From Alphaproteobacteria bacterium (lineage in GTDB: Bacteria; Pseudomonadota; Alphaproteobacteria; RF32; CAG-239): a DNA stretch of 16,537 nt. Shown piece after piece: positions 1 through 6,700 of this stretch. The position numbers and the translations under genes were made by a program. The notes under the pieces are model-generated. The model made no database searches, had not been told where the DNA came from, and saw nothing but the letters and a program-made list of their open reading frames with translations. The stretch lies in NCBI GenBank assembly GCA_017479785.1, contig JAFVBT010000094.1, positions 1-16,537 on the forward strand, in the 5' to 3' direction. Position 1 is the first letter of the stretch. Every line of letters starts with the position of its first letter.

Positions 1-51
1 AATCTTCACATTTTTTTGAATAACCTCTATACCATGCTTAATATTTGGCAT
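1..51 (-). CDS. Partial CDS, N-terminal 17 codons (possibly uvrC)
   Basis: On the minus strand an ATG at 51-49 directly follows the recN TAA (54-52). It opens a frame reading MPNIKHGIEVIQKNVKI before the window ends. A GGAGGG run inside the last recN codons is in place as a Shine-Dalgarno, and the stop-start abutment implies coupling to recN. The fragment is too short to identify. The pattern G-x-x-(V/I)-I followed by a Lys-rich segment resembles the start of alphaproteobacterial UvrC proteins, just ahead of the LPxxPGVYRM motif, but that motif would lie outside the window. Treat uvrC as a guess; that a gene starts here is much more secure. Confidence 0.6.
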   Translation of the reverse strand, partial: MPNIKHGIEVIQKNVKI

Positions 52-1719
52 TTACCCTCCGATTAAAACTTGTGCTGCCGCTCGGGCTTCTTCGGTAATA
101 TGTTCACCGGATAACATCCGTGCCACTTCTTCACGTTTTTCAAAAGAATTCAAAGCACGCAGATGTGTGGTTGTTACATCATCACAACAAATTTTCTCCA
201 CTTTAAAATGCTGTCTGCCGCACGCGGCAACTTGTGGAGAATGAGTCACCACAAAAACCTGCAAATTTTCGCCGAGTTTTGCCAACCTTTCACCGACAGC
301 CTGTGCCGTTGCACCGCCGACACCGGTATCAACTTCATCAAAAATCAATGTATCTGCTGAGGCTGTTTGCGCCAAATTAACTTTCAATGCCAACATAAAA
401 CGCGCCAACTCACCGCCGGAAGCAATTTTATTAAGTGCACCGGCCTCAGCTCCCGGATTCGTTGCCGCCAAAAACCGAACATCGTCCATGCCGTCCTCAT
501 TCCAACAATCAGGAGTTTTTTCCGTGATTCTTGTCATAAAACGCGCTTTTTCCATTTTCAGTGCCGGTAACTCTTTCATTATGGCCGCATCAAGTTTTGT
601 TGCCGCGGCCAAGCGTTCTTCATGAACAACTTTTGCCTTGTGAATATAAGTATCATAGGCCTGTTTTTCCGCTCTTTTGAGCTCAAATAAATTATTTTCT
701 CCCTGCTCTAAATTTGCCAATTTATTTTCCATATCTGTCCACACTGCCGGCAATTCTTCAACAGTTGTATGGTGTTTACGCGCCAAATCTTTAAGACAGA
801 ACAAACGCTCTTCAACATTGTTTATTTCATTTTGATTTAATGAAATTTCATGTAAGGCCTGCTCAATTTCTTCACCGGCTTCTTCAACATTAATCAATGC
901 CGTATCCAATATTTCATATATTGTGGAAAATTTTTCGTGTGTTAAAGCATTGGCACGCGCCAACGCGGCCTGAGCCTGACGCAAAACATCACGCACATTT
1001 GAATGTGAACCGTTAAGTGCACCAACGGCAATATTCAAATTTTCCGCAATCTTTTCGGCATTCATCATTTCCTGACGTTTTTCTTCCAAAAGCGCAGCCT
1101 CGTCTTTTTGCGGCTTAATTTGCGCAAACTCATTAACCCAATGGCGCAAATTTTCTTCCTCTGCCTGAGCGGCGGCAATCATACTTTCAGCCGATTCGCG
1201 TGTCGCTTTTGCATTTTTGTATATCCGATTCGCTTCATGCATGGCATTTAGGGCATCAGAATAATCTCCGTAGCTGTCCAACAGGCGCATATGCGTTGCT
1301 GAATCAAGTAATCCCTGATTATCAAACTGCCCGTGTATTTCTACCAAAAATGCACCGACTTCTTTCAAAAATTTTTGTGTTACAGGTTGGTCATTTATGA
1401 AAATTTTGCTGCGGCCGTCTTGCGCAAGTGAGCGTGAAATAACAATATCATGCTCAAATTCTATATCATGCTCATGCAACAACTTCGCCAAATCATCGTT
1501 TTTATCGGGAATTGAAAAGTCGCCGCTGACAACCAATTTTTCGCATCCTGAACGAATCATTGACACTTCCGCACGCTGTCCCAAAAGTAACCCGACCGAA
1601 CCGAGCAAAATAGACTTACCGGCACCTGTTTCTCCGCTGAAAACGGTAAAACCGCTTTGTAAATCCAAATCCAATTTATCAATCAAAACAACATTTCTAA
1701 TTGATAAAGATTTCAACAT
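52..1719 (-). CDS. recN: DNA repair protein RecN
   Basis: This is a 555-residue SMC-like ATPase that acts at DNA double-strand breaks, probably promoting cohesion or end organisation with RecA. The Walker A motif GETGAGKS is at residues 29-36. A VEIHGQFDNQ Q-loop region follows at about 126-135, and the middle (about 155-400) is rich in Glu, Lys and Ala, as in the short RecN coiled coil. The ABC signature ASGGELARF is at 433-441, Walker B TLIFDEVDTG at 457-466, and the H-loop His is in VTHSPQ (about 491-496). Length matches the family (about 550). The ATG overlaps the bamD stop by one base (TAATG), with an AAAGG-type ribosome site inside bamD. It is the third visible gene of the lpxC-bamD-recN operon. 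Confidence 0.96.
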   Translation of the reverse strand: MLKSLSIRNVVLIDKLDLDLQSGFTVFSGETGAGKSILLGSVGLLLGQRAEVSMIRSGCEKLVVSGDFSIPDKNDDLAKLLHEHDIEFEHDIVISRSLAQDGRSKIFINDQPVTQKFLKEVGAFLVEIHGQFDNQGLLDSATHMRLLDSYGDYSDALNAMHEANRIYKNAKATRESAESMIAAAQAEEENLRHWVNEFAQIKPQKDEAALLEEKRQEMMNAEKIAENLNIAVGALNGSHSNVRDVLRQAQAALARANALTHEKFSTIYEILDTALINVEEAGEEIEQALHEISLNQNEINNVEERLFCLKDLARKHHTTVEELPAVWTDMENKLANLEQGENNLFELKRAEKQAYDTYIHKAKVVHEERLAAATKLDAAIMKELPALKMEKARFMTRITEKTPDCWNEDGMDDVRFLAATNPGAEAGALNKIASGGELARFMLALKVNLAQTASADTLIFDEVDTGVGGATAQAVGERLAKLGENLQVFVVTHSPQVAACGRQHFKVEKICCDDVTTTHLRALNSFEKREEVARMLSGEHITEEARAAAQVLIGG

Positions 1720-2840
1720 TATTTTACGCCTTTCTTCTCCGCAGAGATAATGTCTCCGACATCATTTTTAACGGTAGGTGTCACGCTGTTTGCAACTTCC
1801 TTTTCTGCAGAAACCTTTTCATCTTCAATTGTCTTTCTACCGGTTGTTTCAACCGTATTATCATCACTTCCACCGAAACCCAGCTTACTCCACAAAGTCT
1901 GGTTTTCTTTCTTTTCTTCTTCAACAATCGTTTTATTCTCAGTAATGGTTTTCTCGGCATCTTTATCGTCACTGTTGCCGAAACCAAGCCAACCAAACCA
2001 GCTTTTACTTTCTTTTTTTGTTTCTTCGGTTGTCGTTTTATTCTCTGTTACGGATTTATTATTAATTAATTCGGCAATTCCTGTTGAGTTTTTAGAGCTT
2101 TCCGTACCGATTTTTTGCATTATCTTACCGGCCTTAGCTGTCCATTCTCCGTTCGGGTAATTTTCTTTCAAAATTTTATAGTAACCGTCGGCATACTTAT
2201 TTAAGCCCAGAATGGCATAAATTTCAACTTCACGATACAAAGCTTCTTCAATTTGAATTGTCGTTTGATATTCTTCCAAAACAACATTAAATCTGTTCAA
2301 AGCAGAAAGATAATTTCCTTCTGTTAAGTAAAAGCGACCGACAACCATTTCCTGACCGGCGCGATAGTCCTCCGTCAATTTAATTTTATTGCGCGCGTCT
2401 TCGGCATATTTGCTGTCCGGATACAATGCGATCAAGCGGCGAAAAACAGCTTCGGCATTGGTCGTATTACCTTGATCTTTGTCGGCAGCCGCAATTTGAT
2501 CATAATAGCAAATACCTTTCATATAATATGCGTAATCGGCATACTGATTCCCCGGATGATATTTCAAGAAACGATCCAATACCAAAATTGCATCATCATA
2601 TTTCTCATCTTTATAATAGGCATACGCTTCCATCAACTTAGATTTAACGGCCCACTTGGAATAAGGATGCTCTGTTTCTACCCGTTCAAAACCTTCGGCA
2701 GCCTTTTTATAACGTGTTGCTTGCAAATCTTCAAAAGCCTGGTTATACAAATCTTCTGCCGGTGCATCTGCCATATTATCACTTGACGCACAGGCCGTTA
2801 AAAGCAAAAGTACACATAAAAAACCGAATTTATTTTTCAT
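1719..2840 (-). CDS. bamD: Outer membrane assembly lipoprotein BamD, with C-terminal repeat extension
   Basis: BamD is the TPR lipoprotein that, with BamA, forms the essential core of the outer-membrane protein assembly machine. The product has 373 residues, against roughly 245-290 for usual members. A lipoprotein signal peptide with lipobox LTAC places the lipidated Cys at 17. Residues 28-245 carry the YfiO/TPR helices, with typical segments such as HPYSKWA, HPGNQYADYAYYMKG and YPDSKYAEDAR. From about 247 the sequence becomes Glu/Lys/Thr/Asp-rich. It contains two adjacent 35-residue repeats (264-298 and 299-333), each beginning TENKT and holding a LGFG-x-SDD motif, then a partial third (about 334-350). 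The start has GAGGA as ribosome site inside the last lpxC codons, 3 bp away. The extension is probably periplasmic; its role is unknown. Confidence 0.95.
   Translation of the reverse strand: MKNKFGFLCVLLLLTACASSDNMADAPAEDLYNQAFEDLQATRYKKAAEGFERVETEHPYSKWAVKSKLMEAYAYYKDEKYDDAILVLDRFLKYHPGNQYADYAYYMKGICYYDQIAAADKDQGNTTNAEAVFRRLIALYPDSKYAEDARNKIKLTEDYRAGQEMVVGRFYLTEGNYLSALNRFNVVLEEYQTTIQIEEALYREVEIYAILGLNKYADGYYKILKENYPNGEWTAKAGKIMQKIGTESSKNSTGIAELINNKSVTENKTTTEETKKESKSWFGWLGFGNSDDKDAEKTITENKTIVEEEKKENQTLWSKLGFGGSDDNTVETTGRKTIEDEKVSAEKEVANSVTPTVKNDVGDIISAEKKGVK
1842..2051 (-). repeat. Two tandem 105-bp coding repeats in bamD
   Basis: Two directly adjacent in-frame units of 35 codons each occupy 2051-1947 (residues 264-298) and 1946-1842 (residues 299-333). 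Hand alignment without gaps gives 19 of 35 identical residues. The shared core is TENKT, EE-x-KKE, LGFG, SDD and a closing Glu-x-Thr. A weaker half unit (GRKTIEDEKVSAEKE) follows. The first unit is richer in Trp (WFGW) than the second (LW). Divergence between the units suggests an old duplication, not a recent slippage product. Confidence 0.8.
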
Positions 2841-2843
2841 TTT

Positions 2844-3698
2844 CTATTCCTCTACTATTTCATAATTATCTTTATCGGCAAACAACCGTTTCAAAACTTC
2901 ATTATTATGGAAATGACCGGTATGGAAAGCATCTATTTTTGCCAACATACGATAACCGGATGTAAACATATCGCCGACACAATCCAATGTTTTATGATTA
3001 ACACATTCATTTAAAACTCTGAAACCGCCTACATTAAGTATTGTTTCACCATCCAAAACAACGGCATTATCCAAACTTCCCCCTTTAATTAAACCGACAG
3101 AGCGAAGATAATCAATCTGATATTTCTCACAAAAAGTTCTGGCCGGAGCAAGCCTATTTACAAAATTATCCTTGGTTATATCGGCATCAAATTCCTGATG
3201 CCCGACTATTTTTGAAGGAAAATCTATCACAAAATGAACGCTCAATTTATCAGCGGGTTGCAAGTTGATATAATTGCCTTTTTCATCTTCAAAGCGCACA
3301 GATTTCTTAATTTTTAAAAGTTTTCGTTTTGCATTCTGTTCTTCAAGCGGTTGCTTTTTAAGAATATTCCAAAAAGCAAGCGCACTGCCGTCCATAATCG
3401 GAACCTCCGGATTATTAACTTCTATGCGAACATTATCTATATCCAAAGCATATAATGTTGCCATAATGTGCTCTATTGTGCTGACAATATTGCCCGAAGC
3501 ATCTGCCAGACAAGTACAATTTCTGGTATCTGCAACATTTGAGTAAAGCGCCGGCAAATCCTTAGCATTTTTTATGTCGGAACGAACAAATGTAATACCG
3601 CTGTTTTCTTCTGCCGGATGTAACACAAGCCGGCTTTCACAACCGCTGTGCAAACCGATTCCGCTGATTTCAACACTGTTTTTTAAAGTTTTTTGCAC
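2844..3698 (-). CDS. lpxC: UDP-3-O-acyl-N-acetylglucosamine deacetylase LpxC
   Basis: LpxC is the zinc hydrolase that commits UDP-3-O-acyl-GlcNAc to lipid A synthesis in the cytoplasm. Counting from the GTG start there are 284 residues. The catalytic Glu76 and zinc ligand His77 are in STIEHIMA. His235, Lys236 and Asp239 are in NHKTLD, with Asp243 downstream. His262 in TGHFHNN matches the late catalytic histidine. The N-terminal motif SGIGLHSG and the MDGSA segment are family hallmarks. I chose GTG at 3698 because AAGGAG lies 7 nt upstream and the protein then begins VQKTLKNS, as in homologues. The in-frame ATG at 3731 would lie inside RNase P RNA. LpxC is often linked to ftsZ in alphaproteobacteria; here its upstream neighbour is rnpB. 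Confidence 0.96.
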   Translation of the reverse strand: MQKTLKNSVEISGIGLHSGCESRLVLHPAEENSGITFVRSDIKNAKDLPALYSNVADTRNCTCLADASGNIVSTIEHIMATLYALDIDNVRIEVNNPEVPIMDGSALAFWNILKKQPLEEQNAKRKLLKIKKSVRFEDEKGNYINLQPADKLSVHFVIDFPSKIVGHQEFDADITKDNFVNRLAPARTFCEKYQIDYLRSVGLIKGGSLDNAVVLDGETILNVGGFRVLNECVNHKTLDCVGDMFTSGYRMLAKIDAFHTGHFHNNEVLKRLFADKDNYEIVEE

Positions 3699-3705
3699 GA
3701 ATTTG

Positions 3706-3711
3706 CTCCTT
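3706..3711 (-). promoter_or_regulatory. Shine-Dalgarno of lpxC, decides GTG start
   Basis: AAGGAG on the minus strand sits 7 nt before GTG (3698-3696) and within 13 nt of the RNase P RNA 3' end. No comparable site precedes the upstream in-frame ATG at 3731. The site therefore fixes the lpxC start at a non-ATG codon. Confidence 0.8.
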
Positions 3712-3723
3712 ATTAAAACTTTT

Positions 3724-4126
3724 GAAGGCAATCTGTAAGCCGAGTTCTGTACACTTATTTGCTTTACCTTTAAGGCAAAGATTTGTGCGATAGCTATTCA
3801 TCTGCGCCGAATGTCGCCATCCGGCTGGTGCGACCTACCTCTGGAGCGGAGCGGAAACTCTCCTTGCATTCAGTATTAAACTAAAGCCTCCTCATTTGGT
3901 CTTACATCAGATAGGGTTTACCTATGCCGTCAACATTACTGTTCACGCGGTGAGCTCTTACCTCGCCTTTTCAACCTTACCGAAAAAAATTTCGGCGGTA
4001 ATTTTCTGCGGCACTTTCCCGTGGATTTCTCCAGCCAGACGTTATCTGGTATCTTGTTTCCGTGAAGCCCGGACTTTCCTCATCTTCGGATTTTCCCTTC
4101 CAAGACGCAGCTATCCGACTGCCTTC
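3724..4126 (-). ncRNA. rnpB: RNase P RNA, bacterial type A
   Basis: This is the catalytic RNA of RNase P, which trims tRNA 5' leaders. On the minus strand the 5' end GAAGGCAGUC pairs with the 3' end GAUUGCCUUC (P1, ten pairs with one G-U). GAUAGCU near the 5' end pairs with AGCUAUC near the 3' end (P2). The conserved block GAGGAAAGUCCGGGCUUCAC (P4 5' strand) is present, as are GGUAAGAGCUCACCG, the GAUGAAU segment and the 3' block AGAACUCGGCUUACAG (P4 3' strand). A small extra hairpin lies between the P2 and P4 3' strands, where P19 occurs in some bacteria. P3 is short. Ends are set from P1, so the mature 3' end could differ by a few bases. Confidence 0.96.
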
Positions 4127-4132
4127 AATAGA

Positions 4133-4161
4133 AAATTAACTCGTATTTTGCAGAAAATCAA
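4133..4161 (-). promoter_or_regulatory. Sigma-70-type promoter of rnpB
   Basis: On the minus strand the -35 box TTGATT (4161-4156) and the -10 box TAATTT (4138-4133) are separated by exactly 17 bp. The first base of RNase P RNA (4126) follows the -10 box after 6 bp. The position is what a promoter starting directly at the mature 5' end would need. Confidence 0.65.
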
Positions 4162-4175
4162 TGCTTTTTAAGCAT
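4161..4175. repeat. Short perfect inverted repeat upstream of rnpB -35 box
   Basis: ATGCTT and AAGCAT form 6-bp arms around a TTT centre. The repeat abuts the rnpB -35 box and lies between the divergent rnpB and outer-membrane protein promoters. It could be a protein-binding palindrome or chance in AT-rich DNA. No poly-T tract suitable for termination follows on either strand. Confidence 0.4.
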
Positions 4176-4223
4176 TTTCACAGCTTTTAATTAAATATTA
4201 AGCTTTTTCTGCTAAAAAACGGG

Positions 4224-4229
4224 TATAAC
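4224..4229 (+). promoter_or_regulatory. Putative -10 box for the outer membrane protein gene
   Basis: TATAAC lies 24 bp before the ATG at 4254, which would give a leader of about 18 nt. The region 17-18 bp upstream (AAGCTT) is a poor -35 match, so the promoter call rests mainly on the -10 box and on divergence from rnpB. Confidence 0.35.
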
Positions 4230-4253
4230 AACTGTTTAGAAAGGAGTACTCAA

Positions 4254-4865
4254 ATGAAAAAATTGTTGTTAGCAACTTCTGCTTTGGTGTTAGGTATGAG
4301 TATTGCCCATACCGCATTGGCGGATTGTAATGGTATGTATCTCGGTGTCCGCGGCGGTGTCGTTCACTATAAAGATGATGCTTCAGGCGATGATTCCGGT
4401 ATAGATAAAAATAAATTAATGTTAAGCGGTGCCCTTGGTTATCGTTATGACTACTTCCGTGTGGAATTGGAATATGTATGGCGTGACAGAAATAAACATT
4501 CATACCGTTCCGATGGTGTTACGAGTAAAGTAAACTTTAAAACATATTCTTATATGTTGAACGGGTATATTGATTTAGCACCGTATTCTTGGTTCACACC
4601 GTACATTGGAGCCGGTATCGGTTTTACGAAGATGAAATATTCCGAAGTTATGACAAGCCCATTTGGTCAAAAAACCGTTCTGACCAATGATGGTAACTAT
4701 TCGCCAACGCGTTTAACTTGGTCCGTTGGCGGCGGTGCCAGTGTTAAAGTAACAAATCGCTTTAATGTTGATGCAGGTTATCGTTATTATGATATGGGCT
4801 CTTTGCGTCACATTGATAAAATTAAAGCTCACGAAATTTACGGCGGCGTTCGTTACGTATTTTAA
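4254..4865 (+). CDS. Outer membrane beta-barrel protein (opacity/OmpA-barrel type)
   Basis: A 203-residue secreted protein. The N-terminus MKKLLLATSALVLGMSIAHTA has a basic start, a hydrophobic core and a likely signal peptidase I site after ALA (residue 23). The remaining 180 residues alternate polar and hydrophobic residues in Tyr- and Gly-rich strands (YLGVRGG, LGYRYDYFRVELEYVW, WFTPYIGAGIGFTKMK, VDAGYRYYDMG). The protein ends GGVRYVF, with the terminal Phe recognised by the Bam machinery. This length fits an eight-stranded barrel of the PF13505 type. There is no OmpA peptidoglycan-binding domain. The ribosome site AAAGGAG is 7 nt from ATG. It has its own terminator. Whether it is an adhesin, structural barrel or immune target cannot be told. 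Confidence 0.85.
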   Translation: MKKLLLATSALVLGMSIAHTALADCNGMYLGVRGGVVHYKDDASGDDSGIDKNKLMLSGALGYRYDYFRVELEYVWRDRNKHSYRSDGVTSKVNFKTYSYMLNGYIDLAPYSWFTPYIGAGIGFTKMKYSEVMTSPFGQKTVLTNDGNYSPTRLTWSVGGGASVKVTNRFNVDAGYRYYDMGSLRHIDKIKAHEIYGGVRYVF

Positions 4866-4884
4866 TGAGCATAAATGCAAAATT

Positions 4885-4910
4885 AAGCCGCTGTCAAAAG
4901 CGGCTTTTTT
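4885..4910 (+). terminator. Rho-independent terminator after the outer membrane protein gene
   Basis: AAGCCGCT (4885-4892) pairs perfectly with AGCGGCTT (4899-4906) around a six-base loop and is followed by TTTT. It begins 19 bp after the preceding stop codon and ends only 18 bp before the glmM ATG. Confidence 0.85.
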
Positions 4911-4928
4911 ATTTAAAAGGATGCAGAT

Positions 4929-6275
4929 ATGAGTGAAAAGCTTTTCGGAACGGATGGTATTCGGGGTATTGCCAACCAATATCCGCTCACCGCAAATTTC
5001 TGTTTAAAACTTGCGTCAATCTTAAGTGATGCATTTTGCACGCAACAACACAAAGTAGCAATTGCACGCGATCCGCGCATATCCGGTGATATGTTGTTCA
5101 GCGCCCTGTGTGCCGGTTTTACGGCAAAAGGCATAAATGTTTTGGATTTAGGTATTATTCCGACTCCTCTGTGTACAACATTAATGCCGACGCTTAATGT
5201 AGATATGGGAATTATGATCACGGCCTCGCACAATCCTTATCATGATAACGGATTAAAATTAATCACTGCAGACGGCGATAAATTTTCAGATTCTCAAACC
5301 GCAACACTTGAAGAAAAAATGTCTGTTCGCGATTATGAATTCCAATGTGATGAAAATAAAATCGGCAAAATAATCCCTGTTGAAGCGGGATTTGAGAATT
5401 ATTTACAAACAGTGCAAAATTTAGCTTCGTCCGATGCTCTTACAGGTATGAATATTGTTGTTGACGCTGCAAACGGCGCAATGTCAGCAATTTTACCGAA
5501 AATATTTCAATTTCTCGGTGCAAATATCATCAGTTTGGCAGATTCCCCGAACGGATTTAATATTAATCAAAATTGCGGTTCACAGCATACCGAAAATTTG
5601 TGCAAAACCGTTATTGAAAATCATTATGATTTAGGCATTGCCGTTGACGGCGACGGTGATCGTATCATAATTTGTGATGAAAACGGAAATCGTTTGGACG
5701 GAGACCAAATTATTGCTTATTTAGCATCTTATTTTAAGCGGCACAATCTGCTTAAAGGAAACACCGTTGTTGCTACAATTTATTCAAACTTAGGCTTAGG
5801 TAAATATATTCGTTCACTTGGTATAGATTACCAAACTTCAGCAGTCGGTGAACGCTACGTTATAGAGAAAATGCGCCAAACCGGCAGCAATCTCGGCGGT
5901 GAAGAATCCGGACACATGGTTTTAAGCGATTATTCACGCACGGGTGATGCTCTTTTAACGGCAATAGTTGTTTGTTTAGGTATTAAAGAAACCGGAAAAA
6001 AAGTAAGCCAAATCTTTCCTGTCTTCACGCCTTTCCCAAGTTGCTCAAAAAATTTACGCTTTGCCGATAAAGATATTATTTCACGTATCTTGGAAAATGA
6101 AGAAGTGCAAAATTGCATTACGGAAATAAAACAACAACTTGAAGGACATGGTGTTGTCTTGGTACGCAAATCCGGTACGGAACCGGTTATTCGTCTTAAG
6201 GTTGAAGATGAAAATGCCGATTTGGCGCAACAGAACATTGACAAACTTTTAAATTGTATTAGTAAATATTCTTAA
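4929..6275 (+). CDS. glmM: Phosphoglucosamine mutase GlmM
   Basis: GlmM interconverts glucosamine-6-phosphate and glucosamine-1-phosphate in the cytoplasm, feeding UDP-GlcNAc for peptidoglycan and lipid A. The protein has 448 residues, the normal length. The N-terminus has the family motif FGTDGIRG (6-13). The phosphorylated active-site serine is Ser100 in TASHNP. Mg2+ ligands are Asp240, Asp242 and Asp244 in DGDGDR. The sugar-specificity loop GEESGH is at 324-329 and the phosphate-binding loop RKSGTEP at 413-419. GEESGH, rather than the loop of phosphoglucomutases, supports glucosamine specificity. The ribosome site AAAGGA is 7 nt from ATG. A small membrane protein gene follows after 18 bp. 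There is no room for a separate promoter between the upstream terminator and this gene. Confidence 0.96.
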   Translation: MSEKLFGTDGIRGIANQYPLTANFCLKLASILSDAFCTQQHKVAIARDPRISGDMLFSALCAGFTAKGINVLDLGIIPTPLCTTLMPTLNVDMGIMITASHNPYHDNGLKLITADGDKFSDSQTATLEEKMSVRDYEFQCDENKIGKIIPVEAGFENYLQTVQNLASSDALTGMNIVVDAANGAMSAILPKIFQFLGANIISLADSPNGFNINQNCGSQHTENLCKTVIENHYDLGIAVDGDGDRIIICDENGNRLDGDQIIAYLASYFKRHNLLKGNTVVATIYSNLGLGKYIRSLGIDYQTSAVGERYVIEKMRQTGSNLGGEESGHMVLSDYSRTGDALLTAIVVCLGIKETGKKVSQIFPVFTPFPSCSKNLRFADKDIISRILENEEVQNCITEIKQQLEGHGVVLVRKSGTEPVIRLKVEDENADLAQQNIDKLLNCISKYS

Positions 6276-6293
6276 ATATGAAAGGAAACATAA

Positions 6294-6656
6294 ATGATTA
6301 GCGGTTTTATCAGATTTATTTTTCGTAACATCATCCTTGACCCGATGGCTTTCATCGGTTTCGGCGGCGGGTTATTTGTTATGCTTACATATCCGACGGA
6401 AAATGTTCATCAGCTCGTTGCATCACCTTATTTATACGGTGCGGTTTTTGCAATTGCTTTATTATATGCACTGCTTTTTAAGCATGTTTACCATCCTAAT
6501 TCAACAAAAGTGGATTGGGTGGCCACAATACAAAGTTCTTTCAAACATTTTCTGAGAGTTCTTTTTGCGGCTGTTTGCGCTGGCATAATCGTATATGCCA
6601 TTAATTACGGATTCGGGCACAAACTGGATAATTACGTTCGCAACATCAAAGAATAA
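6294..6656 (+). CDS. Small three-helix membrane protein, unknown function
   Basis: A 120-residue protein I do not recognise. It has three hydrophobic segments at about 17-32, 47-63 and 86-105. A polar linker (KHVYHPNSTKVDW, 63-75) lies between the second and third, and the tail (HKLDNYVRNIKE) is basic and polar. There is no signal peptide with a clear cleavage site and no known catalytic motif. AAAGGA precedes the ATG by a normal distance, and glmM ends 18 bp upstream, so it is most likely co-transcribed with glmM. It ends just before the strong terminator shared with der. Codon use resembles its neighbours, which supports a real gene. Confidence 0.75.
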   Translation: MISGFIRFIFRNIILDPMAFIGFGGGLFVMLTYPTENVHQLVASPYLYGAVFAIALLYALLFKHVYHPNSTKVDWVATIQSSFKHFLRVLFAAVCAGIIVYAINYGFGHKLDNYVRNIKE

Positions 6657-6669
6657 TCTGTATAATTTC

Positions 6670-6700
6670 AAAAGCCTTCGGTTATTCCGAAGGCTTTTTG
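6670..6700. terminator. Bidirectional terminator shared by convergent glmM and der operons
   Basis: AAAAGCCTTCGG (6670-6681) pairs perfectly over 12 bp with CCGAAGGCTTTT (6687-6698) around the loop TTATT. On the plus strand a T-rich tract (TTTTTGTTTTTCTTTTT) follows, making a strong terminator for glmM and the small membrane gene. On the minus strand only about four T residues follow, so it is weaker for der. The der stop codon lies in the loop, and its last codons form one arm. Confidence 0.9.

Noticed and set aside
1750..2160. 136-codon plus-strand reading frame rich in Ser, Phe and Leu
   Set aside because: It is the complement of the Glu/Lys-rich bamD repeats, which naturally reads as hydrophobic.
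3699..3731. ATG start for lpxC at 3731
   Set aside because: It lies inside the RNase P RNA P1 strand, has no ribosome site, and adds residues not matching the family N-terminus. GTG at 3698 has AAGGAG at 7 nt.
3896..4171. 91-codon plus-strand reading frame
   Set aside because: It is antisense to RNase P RNA, whose conserved helices fully explain the sequence.
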